From positions 140,918 through 204,917 of the forward strand of contig CAYYQX010000001.1 in the NCBI GenBank assembly GCA_964473455.1: 64,000 bases of DNA, written 5' to 3'. This document shows, in pieces, positions 43,813 to 52,314 of the stretch (its first letter is position 1; every line of letters begins with the position of its first letter). The stretch is from JALELF01 sp964473455. Its GTDB lineage: Bacteria; Bacillota_I; Bacilli_A; RF39; UBA660. The translations under genes were made by a program, and so were the position numbers. Under the pieces are notes generated by a model, which saw only the letters and a program-made list of their open reading frames with translations, was not told the DNA's origin and did not search any database.

Positions 43813-44580
43813 TTAGAATAAATCTTCTAATACTTTATTTATTGAATTCATATCAAATCCTTTTTGATATAGTTTTTCTTTCATTTTTTGTTTTAAAGTA
43901 AATCCACTATACTGCTTACTTAATTTTGAGTATATTTTTTCATACTCTTTTTTTATCAAATCATCTTCATTAATATTAACTCGTTCTAAAATCTCAAGTA
44001 TATCTTCTTTCTCATAGCCCAAATTAATAAAACTATATAAAATCTTTTCTTTCAACACCTTAAATGATTTCTTATTATTCTTTAGTGATTTTTTTATTAA
44101 TCGGTCTAATTTTTCTAAGACTTTATCTCTTGTAATCTGTTCTAACTCTCTATTTATCGTTTCTTCATTAATATTGTGCTCAAAAAGTTCCTTTTTAATC
44201 CTAAGAGGACCATAATTAGACAAATTAAATTTATCATTAATAAAAGCTTTAACAAAAGCAATATCATTTATTAGTCTTAAATCTTCAAGCTTTTTAATAA
44301 TTTTTTTATTTAAATTTTTATCAAGATCTTGTTTTTCTAAAAACTCTTCTATTTCCCTTTTACTCCTAAGTTTTATACCAATCATTTTTATAGCCTTATT
44401 ATAAACATCAAAAAACAAAGAGTTTTTCTTAATCTCATCTACATCCAATTCACTTATTTCTTCTTTATACAAAATATTTTTTTCAATCACTACATCATCA
44501 TATGTAGTTAAACTATCATTGTTATCAAAAAATATCTTATATTTATTGTTTGCAATTTTTTTTAACTTAACTATCTTCAT
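43813..44580 (-). CDS. recX: RecX family regulator of RecA
   Basis: 255 aa. Three-helix RecX repeats: AIKMIGIKLRSKREIEEFLEK, DLRLINDIAFVKAFINDK, YGPLRIKKELFEHNI and repeats of the same pattern. The length is typical of the longer Firmicutes RecX. Binds and modulates RecA filaments. ATG 44580 follows TTTGGTG. Confidence 0.88.
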   Translation of the reverse strand: MKIVKLKKIANNKYKIFFDNNDSLTTYDDVVIEKNILYKEEISELDVDEIKKNSLFFDVYNKAIKMIGIKLRSKREIEEFLEKQDLDKNLNKKIIKKLEDLRLINDIAFVKAFINDKFNLSNYGPLRIKKELFEHNINEETINRELEQITRDKVLEKLDRLIKKSLKNNKKSFKVLKEKILYSFINLGYEKEDILEILERVNINEDDLIKKEYEKIYSKLSKQYSGFTLKQKMKEKLYQKGFDMNSINKVLEDLF

Positions 44581-44605
44581 AAATTCACCAAATAAATTAT
44601 AAAAC

Positions 44606-44631
44606 AAAAACATTTGTTTGTAAATGCTTTT
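44606..44631 (-). terminator. Terminator of rpmF, directly before the recX promoter
   Basis: AAAAGCATTT, loop ACAAAC, AAATGTTTTT (one G-T pair), with the recX -10 (TATAAT) starting a few bases past the T-tract. Confidence 0.7.
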
Positions 44632-44643
44632 AAAAAAAATAAC

Positions 44644-44835
44644 TTATTCAGTTACTTTATTTTCTTCTACTACTACTGTTTTTCCTTTATATGTTCCACA
44701 TTTTGGACATACACGGTGTGGTTTTACATCTGCTCCACATTTTGGACATTTGCTAGTTAAATTCGCACTTATTTTATAGTGTGTTCTTCTTTTTCTTCCT
44801 CTTGTTTTACTAACTTTTCTAAATGGTACAGCCAC
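44644..44835 (-). CDS. rpmF: 50S ribosomal protein L32
   Basis: 63 aa, MAVPFRKVSKTRGRKRRTHY start; zinc-binding type with two CxxC pairs (CPKCG...CPKCG). It follows the YceD gene, the usual Firmicutes pairing. Confidence 0.97.
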   Translation of the reverse strand: MAVPFRKVSKTRGRKRRTHYKISANLTSKCPKCGADVKPHRVCPKCGTYKGKTVVVEENKVTE

Positions 44836-44851
44836 TTAGCTCACCTCTTTC

Positions 44852-45313
44852 TTATTTTAATAAATCTTCAAGCTTATCTAAAGGTGTATTTGCTTTTACA
44901 TCAGTAACAAGCTCCCACCCATCACCTTTAATGCATCTATCTTTAGCATCTTCACTTACAATTTTACTTGGGATTTCCAGTAATATATTTTCCCATACTA
45001 TTGGAAAAATATCAAGTGAATTTTGATCTTTTTTAACATTTTCCTCTATTTCTTTTATGATTTGTTCTAATCCTGTTTCAACTTTAATGGTAAAAGGGTA
45101 AGATACTGGCTTTAGCGTTACCGAACAAGGCAAAACCATAACCCCTTCAATATTTATATATATATCAAATAAATCAATACTATTTTTCTTAATATATCCT
45201 GTTATTTTTGCATCTAACTTCAACAATTCTGTCATTTTAAGTTCTTCTTCTTTAAATGAATAAGAAAACTCAAAATTTTTAGTGTCTTGAATATCAAAAA
45301 GAGTTACTATCAT
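44852..45313 (-). CDS. yceD: YceD (DUF177) family protein
   Basis: 153 aa. Family-type C-terminal region with IFPIVWENILLEIPSKIV and GDGW; VLPCSVTLKPVSYPF carries the conserved Cys region. DUF177 proteins are linked to 23S rRNA or large-subunit biogenesis and nearly always precede rpmF. Starts in a 4-nt overlap with the RnfD-like gene. Confidence 0.88.
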   Translation of the reverse strand: MIVTLFDIQDTKNFEFSYSFKEEELKMTELLKLDAKITGYIKKNSIDLFDIYINIEGVMVLPCSVTLKPVSYPFTIKVETGLEQIIKEIEENVKKDQNSLDIFPIVWENILLEIPSKIVSEDAKDRCIKGDGWELVTDVKANTPLDKLEDLLK

Positions 45314-46257
45314 ACACCAAGTCTCCTTAATCTTTTTTCAGTACTGTTTCTATCAATAAAAATCCCTATCACATTCATAAATAATATACTGTATAAAATG
45401 GCTTCATTAATATTAAATACTATTTTTAGTGTGAAAGTAATAATACCAAGTAATATTCCAAAAATCAACTGTCCTTCTTTTGTAATTGGAGAAGTTGTAG
45501 AGTCAGGAGCAATAAATATCGCATGAAAGATAAAATTTCCAATTAATAATTCATATATTGGGTACCAAAACCCTATGTTTTTTATTAAAGAATATAAAAT
45601 TAAAATTATTCCAAAAGTTAAAACATAACTAATAGTTACTGTTGTTTTAATACTTTTAGTAGCAATTAAATATATAAAACCTACTAAGCACAAAACAACA
45701 CTTGGGCCTATATTACTAACGCCTAAAAACATATCTAATAAGCTATTATGAGCTAAAAGTTCTTCAAAAGAAGTTATAGTTTGATAATTGAAATAGGCTT
45801 CCTTTAATACAAGTATAGAAAAACCAAGTATAAATAGTTTTCCAATCAAGGTTGGGTTTAGTCTGTTTTTGCCAAAACCACCAAGGATATTTTTGATAAT
45901 TACCATTAATACTGCTCCAATTACAAGTAAATACAGAGGCACATTTATTGGAATTAATAGTCCTAGAAATAGACCTGGAAATATTACAAAAGTTGTTTTA
46001 ATGTGGTTAAATATCTCGTTAATTCTTTTTTTATAAAAAATAAGAGCCCAAAGCATTTCTAAAACAAAACAAACTATTACCGGCACAAAAACAAATATAA
46101 GTGGGTAAAACAAATTACCAACGCTTATTTCACCATTACTATATGGAACATAGCCATTAATATAAAAGCTATAAATAATCAAGGGGATTAAAGCAATTAA
46201 GTAATTTCTCGCTATTTTGGCATTAGAATTACCATCTTTAATAAATGGAGCTATCAT
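45310..46257 (-). CDS. RnfD/NqrB-like membrane subunit (orphan)
   Basis: 315 aa with about 9-10 transmembrane helices. Family markers KNILGGFGKNRLNPTLIGK and IAPDSTTSPITKEGQLIFG (cf. RnfD TDPVTSPVT). The (S/T)GAT-type threonine site for covalent FMN expected between these two segments is not visible. Genes for RnfG, E, A and B are not adjacent. Overlaps RnfC-like and yceD genes by 4 nt on each side. Confidence 0.85.
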   Translation of the reverse strand: MIAPFIKDGNSNAKIARNYLIALIPLIIYSFYINGYVPYSNGEISVGNLFYPLIFVFVPVIVCFVLEMLWALIFYKKRINEIFNHIKTTFVIFPGLFLGLLIPINVPLYLLVIGAVLMVIIKNILGGFGKNRLNPTLIGKLFILGFSILVLKEAYFNYQTITSFEELLAHNSLLDMFLGVSNIGPSVVLCLVGFIYLIATKSIKTTVTISYVLTFGIILILYSLIKNIGFWYPIYELLIGNFIFHAIFIAPDSTTSPITKEGQLIFGILLGIITFTLKIVFNINEAILYSILFMNVIGIFIDRNSTEKRLRRLGV

Positions 46258-47471
46258 ATTTCACTCTCCTTGATCTTTTCCTTGGCTTCTCTAATATATC
46301 TCATCATATCGCTTTTAGCAGGGCAAATATATGCACACAAGCCACACTCAATACATTTTTCTACATGCATTTTTTTCAGCTTATTAATGTTATTAATGTT
46401 TTTTCTTATTTCCAAAGGGAATAGTCCCACAGGACATACGTTTATACATTTTCCACATCTCATGCAAGCACTTTCTCTGTTTTTATTGTGATTCATAACT
46501 ATAACACTCTTTAAATCCTTAGTCACTATTAAGTCTTCATCCGCTTGAAAACCTTTCATTGGTCCACCAGAGATAATAATTTTATTTTCAACATCAATAT
46601 TAAAAATACTTTTTAAAACTTCTGTTACTTGCGCGCCTACTTTCACTAAAACATTTTGTCTTGTATTTCCTTCAAAATCTATAAAAGTAATGATCTTTTG
46701 AGTTAAAAAATCTCCCTTTATAGCTTTATAAATATCATAAATTGTATAAACATTATTTACAATCACTTCGTCATTAAGCTTTAAGACTTCTTTAACAAGT
46801 TTATTTTCATATCCTATTGGGTAAATATTAGAAACACACACAATTTTCATCCTTAAATATGTTCCAATATAATCATTTAAAACTTCCATCAGGCGATAGT
46901 TATTTTCTTTTATTACAATTATGGCATTATTAATTTCATTTATATCTAATAAATTATCAATACATTCTAAAATTTCTTCAGCGTGATTAGCAAGTAAATC
47001 TTGGTCAGAAAACAAAAGCGGCTCTGATTCTACGGCATTAATTACTAATGTTTTAGCATTTTTAGCATATTTTTGATAAACTAAAACATTACTTTCTAAG
47101 CCAATAATATTATTGTCTTGTAGTAATTTAATAAAAGATTTTTTTGTCATTTTAGAAGAAGCAGTAACTTCTTCTTTTTTTTCTCTAAAATCGTTCTTAA
47201 TTTTGATGCACTTGATTTTTTTGTTTTTATAAGTCATCGCAACATAATCGACAACTTCTCCGCTAACTGTCGATACTATAGCCATTTTAACGTCACCCTT
47301 TGTTTTAGCAATAGGAGTCCCTATTAAAACCTTATCTTTTTTTTTGGCTAAAACAGTTGGTTCTGTATCATTAATGCTCAATAACGGAATATAAACAAAT
47401 TTTGGCTTATCAAATTTTAATAACTCGCTTTTTTTGGCGATATTCTTTTCTATCTTTATCCCTTTTGCCAT
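46254..47471 (-). CDS. RnfC-like electron transport subunit (orphan)
   Basis: 405 aa. N-terminal region reduced relative to RnfC, a flavodoxin-like core with ESEPLLFSDQDLLANHAEEI and YPIGYENKLVKEVL (RnfC/NuoF type), a SLBB-like part, and two C-terminal [4Fe-4S] clusters (CMRCGKCINVCPVG, CIECGLCAYICP). With RnfD it forms only part of the six-subunit Rnf ferredoxin:NAD oxidoreductase. May accept electrons from ferredoxin or NADH made or used by the hydrogenase; the remaining subunits may lie elsewhere. Confidence 0.87.
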   Translation of the reverse strand: MAKGIKIEKNIAKKSELLKFDKPKFVYIPLLSINDTEPTVLAKKKDKVLIGTPIAKTKGDVKMAIVSTVSGEVVDYVAMTYKNKKIKCIKIKNDFREKKEEVTASSKMTKKSFIKLLQDNNIIGLESNVLVYQKYAKNAKTLVINAVESEPLLFSDQDLLANHAEEILECIDNLLDINEINNAIIVIKENNYRLMEVLNDYIGTYLRMKIVCVSNIYPIGYENKLVKEVLKLNDEVIVNNVYTIYDIYKAIKGDFLTQKIITFIDFEGNTRQNVLVKVGAQVTEVLKSIFNIDVENKIIISGGPMKGFQADEDLIVTKDLKSVIVMNHNKNRESACMRCGKCINVCPVGLFPLEIRKNINNINKLKKMHVEKCIECGLCAYICPAKSDMMRYIREAKEKIKESEI

Positions 47472-47490
47472 TCTTACTCTGCTTTCTATT

Positions 47491-48042
47491 TTATTCTTCT
47501 TTATATATTGAATTAAATATTTCTAATTCTTCTTGTTTTGCTTCTTCTACTTTTATATTTGGTAATTCTTCTTTGCTTTTTAAATTAAAATAATCTAAAA
47601 ATTTATTTGTTATTCTATACAAACTTGGTCTTCCTGGAGCATCTAGCTTATCACTGTTGTCTATCAGCCCTTTAAGTAAAAGTCTTCTAATTTGATAGCT
47701 GGCATCTGTTCCTCGGATGTCTTCAATATCGTTTCTAGTAATTGGTTCATTGTAAGCTATGATTGCTAAAACTTCTAACAACGATTCACTTAAGTCTTTA
47801 TTGTTTTCAATATCGACTAACTTTTGATAATAGTTCATATGTTTATCTTTAGTAACAAACTTGTACTTTTCTCCAAGACATTCTATCGCTAAAGCTCTAT
47901 CTTGCTTCTCATAATAGTTAATTAAATCATTTACTATAGTTTTTGCCTTTTCCTCATCTACTTCAAGTAAAGAAGCTATTTCAGTTAAAGCCAGTCCTTC
48001 ATCTCCAACGATAAAAAGCATCCCTTCTAATATTATGTCCAT
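47491..48042 (-). CDS. scpB: Segregation and condensation protein B
   Basis: 183 aa, two winged-helix domains; markers EGMLFIVGDEGLALTEIA and ALAIIAYNEPITRNDIEDIRG. Part of the SMC-ScpAB condensin. Adjoins scpA by 2 bp. Confidence 0.96.
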   Translation of the reverse strand: MDIILEGMLFIVGDEGLALTEIASLLEVDEEKAKTIVNDLINYYEKQDRALAIECLGEKYKFVTKDKHMNYYQKLVDIENNKDLSESLLEVLAIIAYNEPITRNDIEDIRGTDASYQIRRLLLKGLIDNSDKLDAPGRPSLYRITNKFLDYFNLKSKEELPNIKVEEAKQEELEIFNSIYKEE

Positions 48043-48044
48043 TT

Positions 48045-48734
48045 TTATTTCTCCTTGTTTAATAAATATATATCTTTAAAATTATTTTCCTGTTCAATAC
48101 TTATCTCTTGTTTTTTTGCTAAATCTAAAATCGATAAGAAAGTTACAATAACATAGTCTTTAACAAAATTATCAAATAAGCTTAAGAAGTTAACCTTATT
48201 TTTACTTTTTAAAATTGATTTTATTTCTTTACATCTCTCATTAATTGAATATTCTTTAAGTAAGATCTTCGTATCTAGAGGCTTTTCTAAAACTTGCTTT
48301 TCCAACAATCTTCTAAATGCTTCTAACAATACCGAAACTTCTTCGTGCTTTTCAGTAATAGTATTTAAATCCTCTAAAATAGAAGGATTTTTTGTATATA
48401 TTTTGCCTCTCTTAGTTTCTAATTCTTTTAATTTCTCAGTTACTTCCTGGTAGTTTTTATATTCGATAAGTCGCGCAATTAAGTTTTCTTTTTCCTCTAT
48501 TATTTCTACACTTGGAAGTAGTATTAGTGATTTCATTTCAATTAGTTCTGATGCCATAACCAAGTACTCACTAGCAACATCTAGATTTAACTTTTCCATA
48601 TGTTTTATATAATCTAAATACTGCTTTGTAATTTTTTCAATATTGATGTCTTCAATTTTAACATCATCTTTTTTTAAAAGATATAAGAGTAAGTCTAGGG
48701 GACCATTAAAATTATCAATTGTCACAATATACAA
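48045..48734 (-). CDS. scpA: Segregation and condensation protein A
   Basis: About 229 aa, kleisin of SMC-ScpAB. N-terminal FNGPLDLLLYLLKK and YLVMASELIEMKSLILLP are diagnostic. Start uncertain: a GTG at 48743 lies in the ribosome site AGGTG, so TTG 48734 is preferred; GTG at 48725 is also possible. Promoter extended -10 TGTTATAAT directly follows a hairpin and T-run. Confidence 0.93.
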   Translation of the reverse strand: MYIVTIDNFNGPLDLLLYLLKKDDVKIEDINIEKITKQYLDYIKHMEKLNLDVASEYLVMASELIEMKSLILLPSVEIIEEKENLIARLIEYKNYQEVTEKLKELETKRGKIYTKNPSILEDLNTITEKHEEVSVLLEAFRRLLEKQVLEKPLDTKILLKEYSINERCKEIKSILKSKNKVNFLSLFDNFVKDYVIVTFLSILDLAKKQEISIEQENNFKDIYLLNKEK

Positions 48735-48766
48735 ATATATCACCTACTCATATAGTTTATTATAAC

Positions 48767-48804
48767 AAAAAAAGAAGCAAAAATCTATTTCTTAGCTTCT
48801 TTTT
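48767..48804. terminator. Hairpin with T-runs between divergent genes
   Basis: AAAAAAGAAGC / GCTTCTTTTTT arms, 16-nt loop, symmetrical on both strands. It separates scpA (minus) and the RNHCP gene (plus), which are divergent, so neither needs it as a terminator; it may insulate one promoter from the other. Confidence 0.55.
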
Positions 48805-48862
48805 CAAAAGTTTATGATATTGATATGTATTATTTTTATGTTATAATTTATAAGGTGAATTT

Positions 48863-49162
48863 ATGAAAAGATTTAATATGGTAGATGAAAATTTTATTTG
48901 TGAAAATTGTGGCAAGAAAGTATCTTCGCTAAAATACAGCGCTAGAGATCACTGCCCTTACTGCTTGTACTCTAAACATGTCGATATTATGCCTGGAGAT
49001 AGGCAAAATGAATGCTTAGGGCTAATGATGCCCATTGATATTGAAAAACATAAAAACACCTATAAAATCGTTTATAGGTGTCTAAAATGCCATTCGATTC
49101 ATAAGAACATTATGGCAAAAGACGATAATTTTGATTTAATAGTTAAATTGTCTACTAAATAA
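48863..49162 (+). CDS. RNHCP-domain protein
   Basis: 99 aa. ENFICENCGKKV, RDHCPYCLYSKHVD (RNHCP motif, N replaced by D) and MPGDR then CLKCHSIHKN: two zinc-ribbon-like Cys pairs. A small, widespread Firmicutes family of unknown function. Ribosome site AAGGTG; overlaps the convergent gene end by 8 bp. Confidence 0.88.
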   Translation: MKRFNMVDENFICENCGKKVSSLKYSARDHCPYCLYSKHVDIMPGDRQNECLGLMMPIDIEKHKNTYKIVYRCLKCHSIHKNIMAKDDNFDLIVKLSTK

Positions 49163-49499
49163 TTTCTTCAATAAATGTAGTTATTTGTGGTAAAAACACT
49201 ATTACTGCAACAATTATTAATACTATTACAATTAATAGAGCAAGGCCACCTTTGCTTTTTTTAGCTTTTTCTACTGCTGCATCAACATTTTCTTGAACTA
49301 TACTTGGTTTTACTTCTTCTTGGTAAACTGGTTGTTGTACTGGTTCAACTGTTGGAACAGGAGTAACTGGAGCTTGTTCAGTATAAGTTCCTTGATTTAC
49401 TGGTTGTTCGTATTCATTCATTGGTGTTTGTGGAGCTACATTGTTATTTTGTACTCCATTTTCAGGGTTCATTTCGTTGAATTTATTTTCTTCATTCAT
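49155..49499 (-). CDS. Hypothetical tail-anchored protein with Q/P/N-rich region
   Basis: 114 aa. Residues 1-65 are low complexity (N, Q, P, V, E), then a basic KAKKSKGG and one transmembrane helix (about 84-108) at the end. Probably membrane-tethered with a disordered cytoplasmic tail. Promoter extended -10 TGATATAAT just upstream. Confidence 0.65.
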   Translation of the reverse strand: MNEENKFNEMNPENGVQNNNVAPQTPMNEYEQPVNQGTYTEQAPVTPVPTVEPVQQPVYQEEVKPSIVQENVDAAVEKAKKSKGGLALLIVIVLIIVAVIVFLPQITTFIEEII

Positions 49500-49537
49500 T
49501 TTATCTTCCTACTTTCATTTAAATTATATCAAAAATT

Positions 49538-49577
49538 AAAAAAAAAGCAAAGACTTTTTACTTATTTGCTTTTTTTA
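49538..49577. terminator. Terminator after the 56-aa gene
   Basis: AAAAAAGCAAA / TTTGCTTTTTT arms with T-runs on both sides; overlaps the 56-aa gene stop codon. Confidence 0.75.
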
Positions 49578-49745
49578 GTAAATTTTTGGCACTTGAGCTC
49601 GTCTAAATTGAAGGCTTCTTCCTACTCCTCCAGCTATTCTTATCTGCTGATATTCCAAATATTTTATTGCATGTAATACTTCTAATGTTAATCTTAATCG
49701 CTCTATTTGTCCTTTGTGATTTAAATTTGTTTTTTTTCTACTCAT
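49575..49745 (-). CDS. Small basic hypothetical protein (56 aa)
   Basis: Starts MSRKKTNLNHKGQIERLRL and ends RRAQVPKIY; strongly basic, with an amphipathic helix in the middle and a GGVGRS turn. A short AAGG lies upstream. It has its own promoter region, a long structured leader and a terminator, which supports a real gene, but no family is recognised. A nucleic-acid- or ribosome-binding role would fit the charge. Confidence 0.5.
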   Translation of the reverse strand: MSRKKTNLNHKGQIERLRLTLEVLHAIKYLEYQQIRIAGGVGRSLQFRRAQVPKIY

Positions 49746-49764
49746 TTTCCTTTTTATACAAAAC

Positions 49765-49801
49765 AGGTTTTTTTACAAAATCCCCTATTTTATAAAAACC
49801 T
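49765..49801 (-). promoter_or_regulatory. Long leader hairpin upstream of the 56-aa gene
   Basis: On the minus strand AGGTTTTT then ATAAAAT, loop AGGGG, ATTTTGT, AA bulge, AAAAACCT: 15 pairs. It partly hides a ribosome-site-like GGGAGG at its 5' edge and lies about 20 nt before the start codon, in an about 90-nt leader following a -10 (TATAAT). Confidence 0.5.
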
Positions 49802-49847
49802 CCCTCTTTTAAAAATATATATTATTATTATATCAAACTTTAAAGCC

Positions 49848-49872
49848 AAAAAAAAGATGTTTATTTTACATC
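49848..49872 (-). terminator. Terminator of the ribosomal cluster after rplQ
   Basis: GATGT, 7-nt loop, ACATC then T8; it includes the rplQ stop codon. Confidence 0.75.
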
Positions 49873-50211
49873 CTCTTCAACAAGTTCAATAATACACATT
49901 AATGCATCATCGCCCTTTCTTTCATCTAACTTATATATTCTTGTATAACCACCATTTCTAGTAGCATATCTTTTTACTAGATCATCAAATACTTTCTTAG
50001 TTACTTCATTATCATTTTCTAAGAATGCTAGTACTTGTCTTCTAGCGACTAAAGTTCCCTTTTTTCCATAAGTTATCATTTTATCAACAAATTTTCTAAC
50101 TTCTTTGGCTCTTGTTTCTGTTATTTCTATTTTTTCATGTTTAATTAATTCTTTTGTCAAATTAGCTAGCATACTTCTTCTATGCTTGTTTGATACTCCT
50201 AATTTTCTCAT
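49861..50211 (-). CDS. rplQ: 50S ribosomal protein L17
   Basis: 116 aa; MRKLGVSNKHRRSMLANLTKELI start and the KRYATRNGGYTRI signature. Last gene of the alpha operon. The cbiO/ecfT/truA genes that often follow in Bacilli are absent. Confidence 0.98.
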   Translation of the reverse strand: MRKLGVSNKHRRSMLANLTKELIKHEKIEITETRAKEVRKFVDKMITYGKKGTLVARRQVLAFLENDNEVTKKVFDDLVKRYATRNGGYTRIYKLDERKGDDALMCIIELVEEDVK

Positions 50212-50220
50212 ATTGTCCTC

Positions 50221-51171
50221 CTAGTCTTCTTCGTGGAACTTAAGCCCCAAATCTTTCACTTTATCTACAACTTCTTTTAATGATTTTTTACCTAAATTAC
50301 GTATTTTCATCATTTCAACTTCTGTTTTTTCAGTTAAATCACCCAAAGTATATATGTTGTCTCTTTTTAAACAGTTATACGCTCTAACAGATAGATCAAG
50401 TTCTTCAATAGGCATTTCAAGTTTCTTTTGCTTTGAATCCTCTTGTTTAGCACTCATAACTCCTGTTAAATCAGATATTTCTGACAAATCAGTTATTATT
50501 TTGAAGTGCTCAATAAGAATTTTTGCCCCTAAAGACATTGCTTCTTCTGGTCTAATTGAGCCATTTGTATAAACATCAATTATTAATTTATCATAATTTG
50601 AGTCTTGCCCTACACGAGCATTATCAATATCATACTTAATTAATTCAATTGGTGAATATAAAGCATCTATTGAAATATAACCAATCTTACTATTTTCAAT
50701 ATATTTTTTGTTTTCATTTGATGGAACATAACCACGCCCGTTGGCAATAATAAATTCCATGTCTAATTTACCACCTTTTGATACGGTAGCAATTACTTGA
50801 TCTTTATTTATAATTTCAATATCAGATGAAACTTCTATATCACCTGCAGTTACAACTTTTTCTTTGTCTACGTATAGTTTTGCAACAACTTCTTCTTCTG
50901 TGTGATTTTTAACAACTATATTTTTAAGATTTAAAATTATTTGTGTTACATCTTCCACAATTCCTTCAATTGTTTGAAATTCATGATCAACTCCATCAAT
51001 TTTCACAGCTACTATTGCAGATCCTGGCATTGATGATAACATTACTCTTCTAAGAGCATTTCCTATTGTATTACCAAATCCTCTTTCAAGTGGTTCTAAC
51101 TCAAACCTACCATAATTATTACTATCTACATACTCTACTATTTTAAATACTGGTTTTTCAAAATCTAACAT
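50221..51171 (-). CDS. rpoA: RNA polymerase alpha subunit
   Basis: 316 aa from ATG 51171 (MLDFEKPVFKIVEY); the open frame extends upstream into rpsK sequence but AAAGGAG marks this start. N-terminal dimerisation domain (LERGFGNTIGNALRRVMLSS) and C-terminal DNA-binding domain (LDLSVRAYNCLKRDNIYTLGDL). Confidence 0.98.
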   Translation of the reverse strand: MLDFEKPVFKIVEYVDSNNYGRFELEPLERGFGNTIGNALRRVMLSSMPGSAIVAVKIDGVDHEFQTIEGIVEDVTQIILNLKNIVVKNHTEEEVVAKLYVDKEKVVTAGDIEVSSDIEIINKDQVIATVSKGGKLDMEFIIANGRGYVPSNENKKYIENSKIGYISIDALYSPIELIKYDIDNARVGQDSNYDKLIIDVYTNGSIRPEEAMSLGAKILIEHFKIITDLSEISDLTGVMSAKQEDSKQKKLEMPIEELDLSVRAYNCLKRDNIYTLGDLTEKTEVEMMKIRNLGKKSLKEVVDKVKDLGLKFHEED

Positions 51172-51187
51172 TTTAACTCCTTTCAAA

Positions 51188-51571
51188 TTAGCCACGTGGG
51201 CGTTTTGGTGGACGACATCCATTGTGTGGTACTGGTGTAACATCAGAAATTGATGTTATTTCAAGTCCTGGTGTTTGAAGTGATCTTATCGCTGTTTCAC
51301 GACCAGATCCCAATCCCTTTACATAAACTTCAACTCTCTTCATACCCATATCAACTGCAGCTTTTGCAGCGGCTTCTGATGCCATACCGGCAGCAAATGG
51401 AGTTGATTTCTTGCTTCCTTTGAATCCAAGCTTACCTGGAGCAGACCAGCAAAGTGAATTGCCGTCTTTATCACAGATTGTTACTATTGTGTTGTTAAAT
51501 GTTGCTTTTATGTATGCTTTGCCTTCAGGAATGTTCTTATTTACTTTCCTTTTTCTTGACTTATAAGCCAT
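51188..51571 (-). CDS. rpsK: 30S ribosomal protein S11
   Basis: 127 aa; signatures AYIKATFNNTIVTI and PHNGCRPPKRPRG at the C-terminus. Confidence 0.98.
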   Translation of the reverse strand: MAYKSRKRKVNKNIPEGKAYIKATFNNTIVTICDKDGNSLCWSAPGKLGFKGSKKSTPFAAGMASEAAAKAAVDMGMKRVEVYVKGLGSGRETAIRSLQTPGLEITSISDVTPVPHNGCRPPKRPRG

Positions 51572-51588
51572 TTAATCTTCCTCCTTAC

Positions 51589-51957
51589 TTATACTTTCTT
51601 CTTATTAGCTACTACTTTTCCTCTGCCTTTACGAGTACGAGCATTTCTGTTTGTTCTTTGACCCCTTACTGGTAGTCCTTTTTTATGACGAGTTCCTTGA
51701 TATGAATTAATTTCCATTTTTGTTTTTATATTCATTGTAACTTCTCGTCTTAGTTCTCCCTCAATAACATACTTGTTAAGAGCGTCTCTAATACTTGCAA
51801 GCTCTTCGCTTGATAAACTAGAAGTCTTTCTAGCTCCTTCAATTTTTGCTTCTTCTAATATTGTTTTTGATAAATTTCTTCCAACACCATAAATATATGT
51901 AAGTGAAATTTCAATTGCTTTTTCGTTTGGAATGTCTACTCCTTTAATACGTGCCAT
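51589..51957 (-). CDS. rpsM: 30S ribosomal protein S13
   Basis: 122 aa; MARIKGVDIPNEKAIEISL start and GTRHKKGLPVRGQRTNRNAR basic C-terminus. Confidence 0.98.
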   Translation of the reverse strand: MARIKGVDIPNEKAIEISLTYIYGVGRNLSKTILEEAKIEGARKTSSLSSEELASIRDALNKYVIEGELRREVTMNIKTKMEINSYQGTRHKKGLPVRGQRTNRNARTRKGRGKVVANKKKV

Positions 51958-51971
51958 TTTTTAATTCCTTT

Positions 51972-52085
51972 CTACCCTTGCTTCTGCTTATGTTTTGGGT
52001 TTTCACAAATAACTACTATTTTCCCTTTTCTTTTAATAATTTTGCATTTTTCGCATATTTTTTTTACTGATGGTCTTACTTTCAT
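51972..52085 (-). CDS. rpmJ: 50S ribosomal protein L36
   Basis: 37 aa, MKVRPSVKKICEKCKIIKR start and a C-terminal PKHKQKQG. Zinc ligands C-x2-C, then C, then H are intact. Ribosome site AGGAGG; lies in the usual place between infA and rpsM. Confidence 0.97.
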   Translation of the reverse strand: MKVRPSVKKICEKCKIIKRKGKIVVICENPKHKQKQG

Positions 52086-52094
52086 ACTTTCCTC

Positions 52095-52310
52095 CTAAAA
52101 TCTATATGTTATGCGCCCACGTGTTAAATCATATGGTGAGAGCTCCAATTTTACTGTATCACCTTCCAAAATACGAATCTTGTTCATTCGAATTTTGCCA
52201 GAAACGTGAGCTATTACAGTATGTTTGTTTTCAAGCTCGACTTTAAATATATATCCAGGCATTACTTTTAATACCTTTCCACTTATTTCTATACAGTCTT
52301 CTTTCGTCAA
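52095..52310 (-). CDS. infA: Translation initiation factor IF-1
   Basis: 71 aa OB-fold: KVMPGYIFKVELENKHTVIAH and ILEGDTVKLELSPYDLTRGRI. Full length; 4 bp after map. Confidence 0.98.
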   Translation of the reverse strand: MTKEDCIEISGKVLKVMPGYIFKVELENKHTVIAHVSGKIRMNKIRILEGDTVKLELSPYDLTRGRITYRF

Positions 52311-52314
52311 TTTA

